Notes: generated from the sequence alone by a model not told the origin. A DNA stretch of 64,000 nt from Arsukibacterium sp. UBA5043 (GCA_002415085.1 DIBV01000004.1:1-64000), one strand, 5' to 3'; positions 43,497 to 53,267 are shown, counted from the stretch's first letter. A program made the numbers and translations.

Positions 43497-45145
43497 TAAT
43501 GTTTATCCTGCGCCGGTTTGATAGGCTGATTAATTTTATCTTCCAGTAAAAAGGCCTCCATCCGTGGGTTATGGCGGTGAATGCTCAGGCCACTGCCATC
43601 ATCCTGCCGCTGTGACTGGCTCAGGCTTTGGCCTGCGACCCCCAGCGGACAGTTATCAAATGTGGCATAGTGCAACGCGCTAGCCAGCATATTCTCATTG
43701 GGATCGCCAAGCTGGGCTGAGAAATCGTCAGCTACCTGGCAACCTTTTACGTCAGCAGCGAAGGTGGGTACCGGAGTTGGATAAAAACCGTCGGCATATT
43801 GACCAAAACCCTTAGCATTAACACCGCTGAACTGAATGGTAAAGTAGGTGGTGCCGCAGTTATCGGTAGGATAAAACCCATAGGGTTTACCACAGGTTTG
43901 GTCGCCAATCAGAATAACCTCAACATCAATACCGCGTAAGCCGTTAATAAAAGCTTCACTGGCCGAGCAGGTATCGCCAGTCGATAATACAAAAATCCGG
44001 TTCAGGTTTAATTCTGGCAGCGGCGTGTTGGTTAAACGCCCCCCTTCGTAATCAATTTCAAAGCCGTAAAACGGCATTGGGCTTAAGGTCTGACCGGTTA
44101 CCGGATCGCGGTTCGGATATTTATCATTGAATACCGTTTGTTCAAAAATACGATCCTGAATGATGGCATCGCCACTGACCATATAAGCGAACTGGGAGGC
44201 TAGTGCCAGCAAGCCACCGCCATTGTAGCGTAAGTCGAGTACCACCTCGTTTACATTGGCATTGGCAAAGCTGTTTACGGCGTTAATCAATTGACTCTGC
44301 GCCAGCGCAATATGGCTGTTAAATTGTAAGTAGCCTACTTTACCAGCATCGGTTTCCAGTATCTGGACATTTTGCACCGGGCTGCTGGCAACATCAGCTG
44401 AGGTCAGAGTCACGGTAAGGGTGTTACCGTCATTGGTTATAAATACAAACTCATGTTGCTCGCCGGCACTTTGCGGAAACAGCGCAGCATTTATCGCGTT
44501 AACGCCAGCATTAGTGTTGTCATTTACAAAATCCACACCATCTACTTCGACCAGATCTGCACCACGCAATATATTGGCATTGGCAGCCGGTGAATCCGGT
44601 TCGGTGTAGGCAACCAGTAACGAACGTGGTGGTCTGGTACTGCCAAACGACCAGCTGATACCATAGCCTGACGTCACGCCTGACTGAGTTTGCTGCTTAT
44701 AACTTGCCGTGTTTTGAGAAAAATGGAAGTTGTCTTTTTCGGCGCCGGAGTCTGTGAGCTCGTCGGTTTTCAGTTGGTCAAAAAACGCCGTGACCGTGTT
44801 GAAATTTGCCGGATTATTATCAGGCAGCTCGCGGTACCATAAATAGGTGTTGTTACTCCAGGAGCGCAGCCACATTTTCTCATGCATGGTAGTGCCAGCC
44901 CGGTCAGGATAAGGCTGGTTGTCATTGTACGGGTCGGTACCGGTGCGTGGTGTGGCACAGTAGTTTTTAAAATTACTTTCGGCGGCAAATACACCAGGGG
45001 TCCAGGTGGGAGGGGTAACCCCTGAACCACCACCAGAGCCACCGCCGCCTGAGCCGCCCCCGCTGCCAATATTGCCTGAACCACCGCCGCCACAGGCAGT
45101 GAGTAAAATAACAGATGAGATCAGCAAGCTGCGTTTAAACATGGG
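43496..45145 (-). CDS. S41-family (tail-specific-protease-like) peptidase, glycine-linker lipoprotein
   Basis: A 549-residue protein with lipobox LLTAC, then a ~25-residue Gly/Ser linker that would space the enzyme from the membrane. A PDZ-like segment (YTEPDSPAANANILRGADLVEV) precedes the protease core with EVVLDLRYNGGGLLALASQFAYM and STGDTCSASEAFINGL, carrying the catalytic serine in the CSASEAF loop. The lysine partner is not pinned down here. The upstream start is chosen at MFKRSL rather than the longer frame to 45160. It should degrade or trim envelope proteins. It is first in a two-gene operon with the lipoprotein. Confidence 0.85.
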   Translation of the reverse strand, partial: PMFKRSLLISSVILLTACGGGGSGNIGSGGGSGGGGSGGGSGVTPPTWTPGVFAAESNFKNYCATPRTGTDPYNDNQPYPDRAGTTMHEKMWLRSWSNNTYLWYRELPDNNPANFNTVTAFFDQLKTDELTDSGAEKDNFHFSQNTASYKQQTQSGVTSGYGISWSFGSTRPPRSLLVAYTEPDSPAANANILRGADLVEVDGVDFVNDNTNAGVNAINAALFPQSAGEQHEFVFITNDGNTLTVTLTSADVASSPVQNVQILETDAGKVGYLQFNSHIALAQSQLINAVNSFANANVNEVVLDLRYNGGGLLALASQFAYMVSGDAIIQDRIFEQTVFNDKYPNRDPVTGQTLSPMPFYGFEIDYEGGRLTNTPLPELNLNRIFVLSTGDTCSASEAFINGLRGIDVEVILIGDQTCGKPYGFYPTDNCGTTYFTIQFSGVNAKGFGQYADGFYPTPVPTFAADVKGCQVADDFSAQLGDPNENMLASALHYATFDNCPLGVAGQSLSQSQRQDDGSGLSIHRHNPRMEAFLLEDKINQPIKPAQDKH

Positions 45146-45409
45146 AAACCCTACCACCATTGATTAAAATGAAGGCCCACGTTGCTTGTTAAGTTGTTAA
45201 CAAATCAGTTGGGCAAATGTAAGTAATTGACATCGGAAAGTTAGCAAAGTTGCGGCAATTCAGCAATGGATAATTTATGGCCGAAAGGCGCTGTACCGAT
45301 GAGTAATAATCGCGCCTTTTATAAACGGGATTTTTTTATTTAAAAAACGGGTGCGAAGTAGCAGCGTAACGTTTAGATTAAACGCCGAATTGTTATTGTC
45401 GGAATAGTT

Positions 45410-46450
45410 ATGGCCAATACGGTTAGCTCAGATCCCAGCACGCAACCCGGCGCTTTTAGGCTGATACAGCCTGATGGTCAGCCACGGTTCGGTATGTTTA
45501 CGCAGCCGGTTACTGAGCTGAACCTGGCTGATTTCGTGTACCGCACTCCAATGGATAAGCTGGCATCCGGTCTGGCGCGCTGGGCCCACTATAAGCAGTT
45601 TCAGTTTGTCAGCATCAGCCACCCGGACTGGATCCTGGCCGCCGCAATAGCGGACATCCGCTATTTATGTTCCGGCTTTGCTTACTTTTATCAGCGCAAT
45701 ACCGCCAGTTTAACCGAGTTTAAATTGCTGCAACCTTTTAGGCGGCGCAGTCAGATGAGCCATTCGCCCGTTGCCGGTGTGGCGCGGATCCAGAGCGCCA
45801 ATAACCTGATCAGCATTGAGCCTGACGGTTATCGCTGGCATCTGGCTCTGCACAGTAAGCAGCTGAGTGCCAATCTACTGTTAGCGCCCGGCGATATTGC
45901 CGAGCCGTTGGCGCTGTGTTTACCCACGGGCTACAGCGGCTGGACTTATACCCAGAAACATAATGGCTTGCAGGTAAGTGGAGATATTAATCTGCACCAG
46001 CAGCCGGTAGCAGTAAACGGTGCGCTCGGCGGCTATGATTTTTCGGCAGGCTATATGCGCCGGGAAACCAGCTGGCGCTGGGGCAGTTTAAGTGGTTACA
46101 GCGGAGCTGATGTTATTGGGTTTAACTTAGCGGCCGGCGTTAATGAAACCGGCGGTACTGAGAACTGCTGCTGGTTAAACGGTAAGCGCTACGGATTGCC
46201 GCCGTTGCAATTTATATTTAACCGCCAGCAACCCGATACTCCCTGGCAGGTGGTGAGTCAGTGCGGCGCGGTTAAATTACAGTTTATGCCGGCAGCCAAA
46301 CGCCAGGAACGGCTGAACCTGGGGCTGCTGGCCAGTAATTTTCGCCAGTATTGCGGCAGTTGGCATGGCAGGATAGCTCTGAGTGACGGCCAGCAAATTA
46401 ATTGCAACGGCCAGCAGGGCCTGGCTGAAGATCATTTTGCCCGCTGGTAA
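45410..46450 (+). CDS. DUF2804 family protein
   Basis: A 346-residue protein without signal peptide. Visible features are WAHYKQFQFVSISHPDWIL, a middle RWHLALHS region and the distinctive GALGGYDFSAGYMRRETSWR and SGYSGADVIGFNLAAGVNETG stretches that I associate with DUF2804. No catalytic motif known to me. Members occur in fungi and bacteria with unclear roles; the beta-rich pattern is lipocalin/diacylglycerol-binding-like, which is inference. Confidence 0.8.
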   Translation: MANTVSSDPSTQPGAFRLIQPDGQPRFGMFTQPVTELNLADFVYRTPMDKLASGLARWAHYKQFQFVSISHPDWILAAAIADIRYLCSGFAYFYQRNTASLTEFKLLQPFRRRSQMSHSPVAGVARIQSANNLISIEPDGYRWHLALHSKQLSANLLLAPGDIAEPLALCLPTGYSGWTYTQKHNGLQVSGDINLHQQPVAVNGALGGYDFSAGYMRRETSWRWGSLSGYSGADVIGFNLAAGVNETGGTENCCWLNGKRYGLPPLQFIFNRQQPDTPWQVVSQCGAVKLQFMPAAKRQERLNLGLLASNFRQYCGSWHGRIALSDGQQINCNGQQGLAEDHFARW

Positions 46451-46479
46451 TTACTGCTTAGCCGGGTTTATGTCGCTGG

Positions 46480-47367
46480 TTAAAAACGCCAGGCCAGCAG
46501 CTGGCTGCTTTTCTGGCCTTGTTGCATATTAATCTGTTTAATTTCGGCCGCGCCGGCCTGACGCGCTGCCGCGATAAGAGCCTTAACATGACGTTGCTGT
46601 GATACCAGGCTGCTAAACCAGCCAACCTGGCTGGCAAACTCAACGCTTTCAGCAATTAATTGCTTAATAAATGCCAGTTCTCCGCCCGGACACCATAGTT
46701 CATGCTGCTGACCGGCAAAATTACGTTGTTGTGGGCTATCTGCCAGTTTCAGGTTAGTTCTTTTGCGCTGATTAGCCGCGGCAGCTTCGGCGGCAGAGCC
46801 GTAAAACGGCGGATTGCAAACAGTCAGGGCAAAGGTGTCGCTGGGCTTGATAATGCCAAGCAGAATACTGTTGTCCGCAGACTGGTGGCGCAGGCTTATC
46901 TGGCCCTGTAGCTTTGGGTTGCTGTCGATAATTAACCGGGCGGCTTTTAACGCCACAACATCAATATCAGTGCCGATACAACGCCAGCCATAACTACGAT
47001 TGGCGATTATCGGGTATATCAGGTTGGCGCCACAGCCAATATCCAGCAGGTTAATCTGTTTGCCGTTGGGTATACCATCCGGCCCGGCCAGTAAATCGGC
47101 GGCGTAGTGAATATAGTCGGCCCGGCCCGGTATCGGCGGGCATAAATAGCCCGGTGGTAATTGCCAGTAGCTAACCTGATAGTAGTGCTTAAGCAGCGAA
47201 GCATTCAGTGCCTGTACCGCCGCCGGATCGCTGAAATTAATGGTTTGTTCACCAGCCGGACTAACGGCCAGATGTTGCTGTAACGGCGGATAGCCGCTGC
47301 TTAGCTGCGCTAAATCATAGCGGCCCTGATGCGGGTTGCGCGGGTGTAGCTGGGCAGATTTTGTCAT
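46480..47367 (-). CDS. rlmF: 23S rRNA (adenine(1618)-N(6))-methyltransferase
   Basis: A 295-residue SAM-dependent enzyme. It has LHPRNPHQGRYDLAQL at the start, the SAM-binding LLDIGCGANLIYPII and GTDIDVVALKAA, the N6-adenine catalytic motif CNPPFYGSAAEA, and CPGGELAFIKQLIAESV near the end. This is the RlmF/YbiN pattern; it modifies one adenine in 23S rRNA. Single gene, convergent with the DUF2804 gene. Confidence 0.94.
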   Translation of the reverse strand: MTKSAQLHPRNPHQGRYDLAQLSSGYPPLQQHLAVSPAGEQTINFSDPAAVQALNASLLKHYYQVSYWQLPPGYLCPPIPGRADYIHYAADLLAGPDGIPNGKQINLLDIGCGANLIYPIIANRSYGWRCIGTDIDVVALKAARLIIDSNPKLQGQISLRHQSADNSILLGIIKPSDTFALTVCNPPFYGSAAEAAAANQRKRTNLKLADSPQQRNFAGQQHELWCPGGELAFIKQLIAESVEFASQVGWFSSLVSQQRHVKALIAAARQAGAAEIKQINMQQGQKSSQLLAWRF

Positions 47368-47617
47368 AGGAGCTGCAATCAGGTATTTTGCCGGCAGTTT
47401 ACGTTATTCCTGCCGGGCTTGCGAGTCAGGTTTGTCAGCAAACGCCTCCGTCATAAAACCCTGAAGCAGCACTAAAGTACTAAACCGTAATGGCTGTTCG
47501 ACTTCTATAGTTGGTAAGCACCGGGGCTTGCTACCGCAAAGTAAGAGGTCGGAACAGGGAAAAGTAGCGTCGCTGCGGTGTTCACTTAAATGAAAATAAT
47601 GATAAGGAACAACAGAC

Positions 47618-49552
47618 GTGAAAATTCAAGCTTTCAGCCGGGCCGGCGCAGTAGCGGCCGCTATACTCTTTGCGGCAGCTCTGTTTGCCATGCCGGCTTT
47701 TGCCGGTAGCTGGCAGCAAAATGTCAGTGTCGGCGGTTTTAATAAAGTGCATTTATACACGCCAGACAGTGTGTCGGCCATTGGCCAGGGCCGTGGTTTG
47801 CTGGTAGTGTTGCATGGCTGTACCCAGTCGATTGATGCCTATCTCAGTGCCAATTTAACCGCGGCCGCTGAGCAGTTCGGCCTGGTCATTGCGGTGCCAG
47901 ATGCCATGAACAAAGCGGGTTTTGGTTGCTGGTCTTACTGGCAGGGCACTAAAGCCCGCAGTGCCGGTGACTATAAAAATTTAATTACCCTGGCCAATAA
48001 TCTGCTGGCTGATGTAAACCTGCAGATAGACCCGAATCAGGTTTATATTGCCGGCCTATCATCCGGTGCAGCCTTTGCCAATACCACTGCCTGCCTGGCA
48101 CCCGATGTGTTTGCCGGCATGGGCATCAGTGCCGGGCCCAGTATTGGTACCAGCTCCAGTGGTGCCATTGGCCCCTGCGAAACTGCCAATGTTGCCAGCC
48201 GCTGTGCCCAGTATGCCGGCAGCTATGCCAGCCACTTCGATAGCCAGATTGCCTCCATCGCCCATGGCCGCACTGATACCACCGTTAATCTGTGTTACAA
48301 CGAGCAGAACGCCAATGGTATGGCTGATTTATATAACGTCAGTCAGCTGAGTGGCGAGAACCTGATCAGTGAAGGAAGCAGTCGCACCGCAGACGAAACA
48401 CTGTGGCAGGATGGCCGGGTGTCGATGTTGTGGTTTAATAACGTCGATCATGCCTGGTCAGGTGGGCAGGGCGCCAGCGGCGCTTATATTAATGGCAACA
48501 GCATTAATTATGCGGTGTATCTGGGTCAGTATTTTCTGGACAATAACCAGCGGGTGAATCGCAATAGTGCCCCTGAGCTGACCAATATCAATGTCAGCCA
48601 GCAAGCCAGTGTTGTTACGGTAACCGGCAATGCTGCTGACATTGACGGCGATGCAATAACGGTCAGCGCCAGCTTTACCGACAGTACTGGCCAGCAGCAG
48701 TTGGTCAGTGCTACACCTGCTGCAACCGGTAGTTTCAGCCTTAGCAGCCCGGCACTGAATGATGACTGGTATCAGCTAACGGTCAGCGCTACTGATAGCG
48801 GCGGTCTGCTAAGTACCGCTTACACCGAACAGTTGCTAATTGGCCCGCCACCACCAGCTGCTGCGCCAGAGCTGTCTGAGCTGGTAGTTGCAGTGGATGG
48901 TCAGTGCGCAGTGGTGAGTGGCCGGGTGTTTGATTTAAACCGCGATCTGGACACGGTAACGGTGGAGTTTAGCAACGTTACGGTTAATGCCAGCATCAGC
49001 GGTGATGTGTTCAGTGCACAGCGCTGCCAGCTGGCGGGTGGCGAGCAGACTGCGTTAATTACCGCCACCGATCAGGGCGGCTTGTTTAGTGCTGAGCAGC
49101 TGACATTTACCATCGATGCCGGCCAGAATGCCACATTGGACCAGCATATCAGTGCCGGCCGGCTGGACTACACCAATTATGCCAATTGCTATCTGGAATA
49201 CAGCACCGCCAGCTTTGTATTACGTGAAAATGTGATCACCGGCACGCAGTGTCGCTGGCAGGATGATGACGCCAGCTGTGTTGGCCCGGCGCAGACATGT
49301 AGCAGCGCAAGTCCCGGCGACGGTGATGTCGATAATCCGCCACCTCCACCGCCTCCAGCAAATTGTGTCGCCTTTACAACCAATAACTACAGCCATAAAG
49401 TCGCAGGCAGGGCCTACAGTACCGGCAACTTTTACACGCCGAACTATTTTGCTAACGGCAGCAATGCGGCCATGGCCGGCTCTACGTGGGGGGTGACTAC
49501 GTTGTCATCTAATGACGGTAGCTTCTGGCAAACGGGGGCCTGTGCGCAGTAA
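47618..49552 (+). CDS. PHB-depolymerase-family secreted esterase
   Basis: A 644-residue secreted protein (signal peptide ending MPAFAG). The esterase domain (~30-310) has LVVLHGCTQS (oxyanion), GLSSGAAFAN with catalytic Ser148, and VDHAWSGG carrying the catalytic His. Two Ig/cadherin-like domains with NAADIDGDAITVSASFTD and FDLNRDLDTVTV follow, then a Pro-rich stretch (PPPPPPP, ~578-584) and a compact C-terminal domain with WQTGACAQ. The layout fits the PHB-depolymerase/feruloyl-type group binding an insoluble substrate. Start is GTG. Actual substrate may be polyester or polysaccharide esters. Confidence 0.88.
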   Translation: MKIQAFSRAGAVAAAILFAAALFAMPAFAGSWQQNVSVGGFNKVHLYTPDSVSAIGQGRGLLVVLHGCTQSIDAYLSANLTAAAEQFGLVIAVPDAMNKAGFGCWSYWQGTKARSAGDYKNLITLANNLLADVNLQIDPNQVYIAGLSSGAAFANTTACLAPDVFAGMGISAGPSIGTSSSGAIGPCETANVASRCAQYAGSYASHFDSQIASIAHGRTDTTVNLCYNEQNANGMADLYNVSQLSGENLISEGSSRTADETLWQDGRVSMLWFNNVDHAWSGGQGASGAYINGNSINYAVYLGQYFLDNNQRVNRNSAPELTNINVSQQASVVTVTGNAADIDGDAITVSASFTDSTGQQQLVSATPAATGSFSLSSPALNDDWYQLTVSATDSGGLLSTAYTEQLLIGPPPPAAAPELSELVVAVDGQCAVVSGRVFDLNRDLDTVTVEFSNVTVNASISGDVFSAQRCQLAGGEQTALITATDQGGLFSAEQLTFTIDAGQNATLDQHISAGRLDYTNYANCYLEYSTASFVLRENVITGTQCRWQDDDASCVGPAQTCSSASPGDGDVDNPPPPPPPANCVAFTTNNYSHKVAGRAYSTGNFYTPNYFANGSNAAMAGSTWGVTTLSSNDGSFWQTGACAQ

Positions 49553-49582
49553 AGTCCGCAGTACAGCGCGCTAATTGAAAAT

Positions 49583-49610
49583 AAAAAAGCGCAGGCCTGA
49601 GCCTGCGCTT
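49583..49610 (-). terminator. Terminator between the esterase and ohr genes
   Basis: AAGCGCAGGC (49587-49596), CTGA, GCCTGCGCTT (49601-49610) form a perfect 10-bp stem. The A run at 49583-49588 gives a T run on the minus strand, so it mainly ends ohr transcription. Confidence 0.9.
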
Positions 49611-49637
49611 GTATAAGGTGTCAGCGAATAAGCGGCG

Positions 49638-50054
49638 TTACACGGTGACGTGCAGCCGCACCTCAATATTGCCCCGGGTCGCGTTTGAATACGGGCATAC
49701 CTGATGGGCCTGCTCAACCAGTTTATCGGCTGCGGCCTTCTCCATTCCTGGCAGTTTAATATATAAATCAACGTCTAAACCAAAACCGCCTTCAATTTTG
49801 CCAATGCCTACTTCAGCGGTAAGGCTTAAGTTGTCAGGCAGGCTGGTTTTACTTTTACCGGCTACGGCCTTCATGGCACCAATAAAGCAGGCAGAATAAC
49901 CTGCTGCAAAGAGTTGCTCAGGGTTAGTGGCGCCACCGTCACCGCCAAGTTGTTTGGGGGCAGACAATTTCACTTCCAGCAAACCGTCATCTGAAACTGC
50001 TTCACCGTTACGACCACCGGTAGAAGTAACAACTGCTTTGTAGATAATGTCCAT
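49638..50054 (-). CDS. ohr: Organic hydroperoxide resistance protein Ohr
   Basis: A 138-residue peroxidase of the Ohr/OsmC family that reduces organic hydroperoxides with thiols. Both catalytic cysteines are present: Cys56 in GYSACFIGAM and Cys120 in HQVCPYSNATRGN. Length matches the family. It is divergent from a MarR-type regulator, with 141 bp between the starts. AAGGAG lies five bases before the ATG. Confidence 0.96.
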   Translation of the reverse strand: MDIIYKAVVTSTGGRNGEAVSDDGLLEVKLSAPKQLGGDGGATNPEQLFAAGYSACFIGAMKAVAGKSKTSLPDNLSLTAEVGIGKIEGGFGLDVDLYIKLPGMEKAAADKLVEQAHQVCPYSNATRGNIEVRLHVTV

Positions 50055-50114
50055 GGTAACTCCTTAGTAAATATAAATGCTTCGGAAAGTAGCAATAAGC
50101 TAGCATGCAATTAT

Positions 50115-50126
50115 CTTGTGCGCAAG
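50115..50126. promoter_or_regulatory. Inverted repeat in the ohr-ohrR intergenic region
   Basis: CTTGTGCGCAAG is a near-perfect palindrome in the middle of the 141-bp divergent promoter region. It is a candidate OhrR binding site. The usual OhrR sites known to me are AATT-rich (GCAATTAT occurs just to its left), so the exact operator is open. Confidence 0.35.
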
Positions 50127-50195
50127 CTTATTGTGTACTGCGTAATTATAAGTCGTTATACTTAGCGGCAGTGCTTCACTAACCCGGACCCTGAG

Positions 50196-50660
50196 ATGAG
50201 CCTGACTTTGCCGCTGGACCAACAATTATGTTTTGCGCTATACAGTGTGTCGAATGCGATGGTGCGGCTGTACCGGCCATTGTTGCAACCGTTTGATCTG
50301 ACTTACCCACAATATGTGGTATTACTGGCACTATGGCAGCAAGACAATATCAGTTTGGGTAAGCTCGGCCAGGCAACCTTATTTGATTCTGGCACCTTAA
50401 CGCCATTAGTCAAAAAGCTGGAGCAAAAGCAATTATTGCAGCGTCTGCCCAGCCCGAATGACGAGCGGGTAAAGCAGGTGGTGCTAACCCCTGCTGGTAA
50501 AGCCTTGCAGCAAGAAATTAGTGGGGTAATGCAGGCACTGCGCTGCCAGGTTGCAATGGAAGACGAGCAACTGCTGCAATTAAGAGAGCTGGCCCGCCAG
50601 TTACAACAGCAAATTAGTGACGCGGCCAGTTGTTCTCCGGCAACTGCTGATAAGCTTTAA
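50196..50660 (+). CDS. ohrR: OhrR-type MarR-family redox regulator
   Basis: A 154-residue winged-helix regulator. The peroxide-sensing cysteine is Cys12 in QQLCFALYS, the family position. YPQYVVLLALWQQDNISLGKLGQ and LTPLVKKLEQKQLLQR are the DNA-binding MarR core. A second cysteine, in the dimer helix (ALRCQVAM), is available for a two-Cys mechanism as in Xanthomonas OhrR. It should repress ohr until oxidised by organic hydroperoxide. The 3' end overlaps the convergent 50657-51718 gene. Confidence 0.92.
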   Translation: MSLTLPLDQQLCFALYSVSNAMVRLYRPLLQPFDLTYPQYVVLLALWQQDNISLGKLGQATLFDSGTLTPLVKKLEQKQLLQRLPSPNDERVKQVVLTPAGKALQQEISGVMQALRCQVAMEDEQLLQLRELARQLQQQISDAASCSPATADKL

Positions 50661-51718
50661 CCTGCTAAATTCAGGTTTTGCAAGACGTCCTGGCGCTCTT
50701 GCTCGAGCTTTAGCAACCGCTGTTGATAGTCTTTATAATGTGCAGTGCCTGTTGCCATAAAGATCTTACCCAGCGGATTGCGCAGCCAGCTATACCAGGG
50801 GGCGGAAGTAGGTTGATGATCCTTATCCTGTTGTAGTTGCAGCAGTTGTGTGGCGTGAATGTTCTTTGTGTCCTCCACTAGCATTAATGGTTGAACGAAC
50901 AAATAAAAAACTGTGTCTATAGTGTTCACGTCACTACCAAATTCAGATGGCACAGTGTTTCGAATAGTGGACGTGATATCGGAGCCAAAATGCCACTCGC
51001 CAGCCAGTGCCAGTTCCAGGCCTAACTCGTTATCGCTAAAAGCAACATCCCATCCGTCTGGTATAGCGTCAAGCTGCTGATCTGCCGGCAATTGGTTGAT
51101 AATGGCTGTGCCTAAAATAAAATGATGCTTTACAGTCGCCATGCTGATCATTTTTGTTATCAAACTATGGGTGTTAGCCAATACTGTTTTCCAGAACTGG
51201 TAATCTGCTTGCAGAGCAGTGTGTACCTGTTCCACATTACCGCTTTTCGCCTCCAGCCAGGCTTGCCATAAAAATAACCGCTGGCCATGCAATAGTCCCT
51301 GATAGGCAGGTATGCTCTGCATTGTCGGTGGCGGTTCCTGCCATTGTGGGTATTGCAATAACTGCTGATAGAACGTGAGTAGCTGATGCTGCTCTGCAAT
51401 CAGCTCAGCTAAATCGGTTTGGGCATTCAGTGATGCTGTGCACGCCTCTACTTCGCCGCACTGGCGATAAAGCTCTTCTAGTGGTCCGCTTAATAAAAGC
51501 TCGTTTTTGGCATTGTGGGCAAGGTAATAGTGGTAGCCATTTTGCTCTGCTGGTATCGCATCCTGCTGCAACAGGCTTTGCATATGCAAACTGTCGGCAT
51601 TGGGTTCGGCGTCCTGCCAGTTAATAACCAGCAGAATTAAATACAAAGCGGTAACCAGCAACAACAACCCGAGCAAGAGTTTAACGGTGCGTCGGGCCAC
51701 AGTCTTCAGTACAGCCAT
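50657..51718 (-). CDS. Membrane-anchored protein of unknown function
   Basis: A 353-residue protein with one N-terminal hydrophobic segment (KLLLGLLLLVTALYLILLVI) and a large periplasmic helical part. Repeated Leu/Gln-rich helices (LIAEQHQLLTFYQQLLQY, KLEQERQDVLQNL) and few motifs are visible, with one Cys pair (CGEVEAC). I do not recognise the family. It stands alone. The last four bases overlap ohrR. Confidence 0.7.
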   Translation of the reverse strand: MAVLKTVARRTVKLLLGLLLLVTALYLILLVINWQDAEPNADSLHMQSLLQQDAIPAEQNGYHYYLAHNAKNELLLSGPLEELYRQCGEVEACTASLNAQTDLAELIAEQHQLLTFYQQLLQYPQWQEPPPTMQSIPAYQGLLHGQRLFLWQAWLEAKSGNVEQVHTALQADYQFWKTVLANTHSLITKMISMATVKHHFILGTAIINQLPADQQLDAIPDGWDVAFSDNELGLELALAGEWHFGSDITSTIRNTVPSEFGSDVNTIDTVFYLFVQPLMLVEDTKNIHATQLLQLQQDKDHQPTSAPWYSWLRNPLGKIFMATGTAHYKDYQQRLLKLEQERQDVLQNLNLAG

Positions 51719-51917
51719 GCATTTATTCCCTGATTTAGAAATTAGAATTAAGTAATTGTTGCAAAGAGATTATCCCAACCAAGCGGGGAAGTAAATTCAT
51801 GATAGCGTTGGCCCGGTGAGCTTAAAAATAGGCTAGCACGCAATTTCATTTAAATGTGCTTATACTGCTAGCGACCAGCACGGCACCGGGCCTGCTGTAA
51901 CAATAAGGTATCGCATA

Positions 51918-52313
51918 ATGACGACCGCTTTATACGCCGGCATACTGGCAATCTTGTTTATTGTATTAAGTATCAGGGTTATTAGCAGACGAAATCAGTA
52001 TCAGGTAGCAATTGGCAGTGATGGCCAGATATTACTGGAACGGGCAATACGGGTGCAGGCTAACTTTGCCGAATACGTACCTTTTGCCCTGTTGCTAATG
52101 TTTCTGGCTGAATATAGTGGCCTGGCAGCGGTATATCTGCATATTCTGGGTGTTGCTTTGCTTGTGGGGCGCTTGTCGCACGCTTACGGCGTAAGCCAGC
52201 AACAGGAACCGCTAAAGTTCAGAGTGTTTGGCATGATCCTGACATTTACGGTGCTGTTGCTGGCAGCGCTGGCGATTTTTATGCTGTATGGCAGCAAAGC
52301 CATACTGAGCTGA
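51918..52313 (+). CDS. MAPEG family membrane protein
   Basis: A 131-residue protein with four hydrophobic segments. RAIRVQANFAEYVPFALLLM and HILGVALLVGRLSHAYG are the MAPEG (microsomal GST/eicosanoid) signatures, including the conserved E-x-V-P and R-x-x-H motifs. Bacterial members are usually of unknown substrate and may conjugate glutathione. It ends nine bases before the convergent cysteine-rich gene. Confidence 0.88.
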   Translation: MTTALYAGILAILFIVLSIRVISRRNQYQVAIGSDGQILLERAIRVQANFAEYVPFALLLMFLAEYSGLAAVYLHILGVALLVGRLSHAYGVSQQQEPLKFRVFGMILTFTVLLLAALAIFMLYGSKAILS

Positions 52314-52321
52314 GTGGCGGC

Positions 52322-52651
52322 TCAGGCAGCCATTGCCTGACACGTCTGAGCACAGCTGCGACACGCCTCAGCGCATTCCAGACAATGGCTGTGCTGATGC
52401 TTACCACACTCGGTCGCGCATGCCTCACAAAGCGTGGCACATAAGCGACAAATGTCGCTGACATGCTCGCTGCTGCGTGCCATTGCTGCGGCGGCAAATC
52501 GGCATAATGCTGCGCAATCAATATCCAATCGGATACAACGCTCCATGTCTGCGACATTATCTTCCTGCAGACAGGCGGTGGAGCAATGATCGCAGGCATT
52601 GGCACAGTTATTACAGGCATCAATACAGGCATGATATTTTTCATGTGACAT
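52322..52651 (-). CDS. Four-helix bundle copper-binding protein (Csp/DUF326-like)
   Basis: A 109-residue cytoplasmic protein with 19 cysteines spaced mostly CxxxC and CxxC along helices (ACIDACNNCANACDHC, ICRLCATLCEACATEC, HCLECAEACRSCAQTC), together with histidines. This is the copper-storage Csp layout, where the bundle core binds many Cu(I) ions. The absence of a signal peptide fits the cytosolic Csp3-type members. GGAGG precedes the start. It may store or buffer copper; the adjacent CBS gene has no known link. Confidence 0.9.
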   Translation of the reverse strand: MSHEKYHACIDACNNCANACDHCSTACLQEDNVADMERCIRLDIDCAALCRFAAAAMARSSEHVSDICRLCATLCEACATECGKHQHSHCLECAEACRSCAQTCQAMAA

Positions 52652-52682
52652 TAAAAACCTCCGAATATACTGTGTTTAGCTG

Positions 52683-53108
52683 TTAGTGACCGGTAAATTT
52701 CATTGAAATATCACCAAGCACCTTGCCGGCAGTTTCTGGCCGTAAATGCTTAGCTAAATCACCAAGGCTGACCACGCCGACCAGCCGTTTTTCTGCATTA
52801 ACCACTGGCAGCCGGCGTACTTGCTGCTCACCCATATTACGGGCGACTTCCTCGACATTCTGATCCTCCCGACAATAGAGTAAATCATCAGTCAGAATAT
52901 CGGCCACGGTGGTGCTATCGACATTTTTGCCTTTAGCCACGGCTCTGAGTACGATGTCGCGGTCGGTCAGGGTACCTTTTAATTCATCATCGGCACCGGC
53001 CAGAATGAATCCAATACCTTCACGTGCCATTTGCGCCGCAGCTTCTTTTACTGAAGTAGATGGTTTAACTAAAACCGGATTAGCTGTCATCACGTCTTTA
53101 ATATTCAT
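52683..53108 (-). CDS. Two-CBS-domain protein
   Basis: A 141-residue protein read from the ATG at 53108 with GGAG upstream; six more bases are open. The two CBS motifs read MNIKDVMTANPVLVKPSTSV with GTLTDRDIV, and ILTDDLLYCREDQNVEEVAR with LVGVVSLGDLAKHL. Such stand-alone CBS pairs bind adenine nucleotides or sense energy state. No partner domain. Its target is unknown. Confidence 0.9.
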   Translation of the reverse strand: MNIKDVMTANPVLVKPSTSVKEAAAQMAREGIGFILAGADDELKGTLTDRDIVLRAVAKGKNVDSTTVADILTDDLLYCREDQNVEEVARNMGEQQVRRLPVVNAEKRLVGVVSLGDLAKHLRPETAGKVLGDISMKFTGH

Positions 53109-53267
53109 GGTCATCTCCTCGTGTTTACAGTTAACAAATACATCAGAAACAGGAAAATTTCTGCACGAATGTACTGGCGGGTGAAGCGAGCATCATGCCA
53201 ATACGCTAACATTCTGAACAGATTAAAAAAGTATTGAGCACTCACTGTAATAGCGGAGCCCGAAGTT

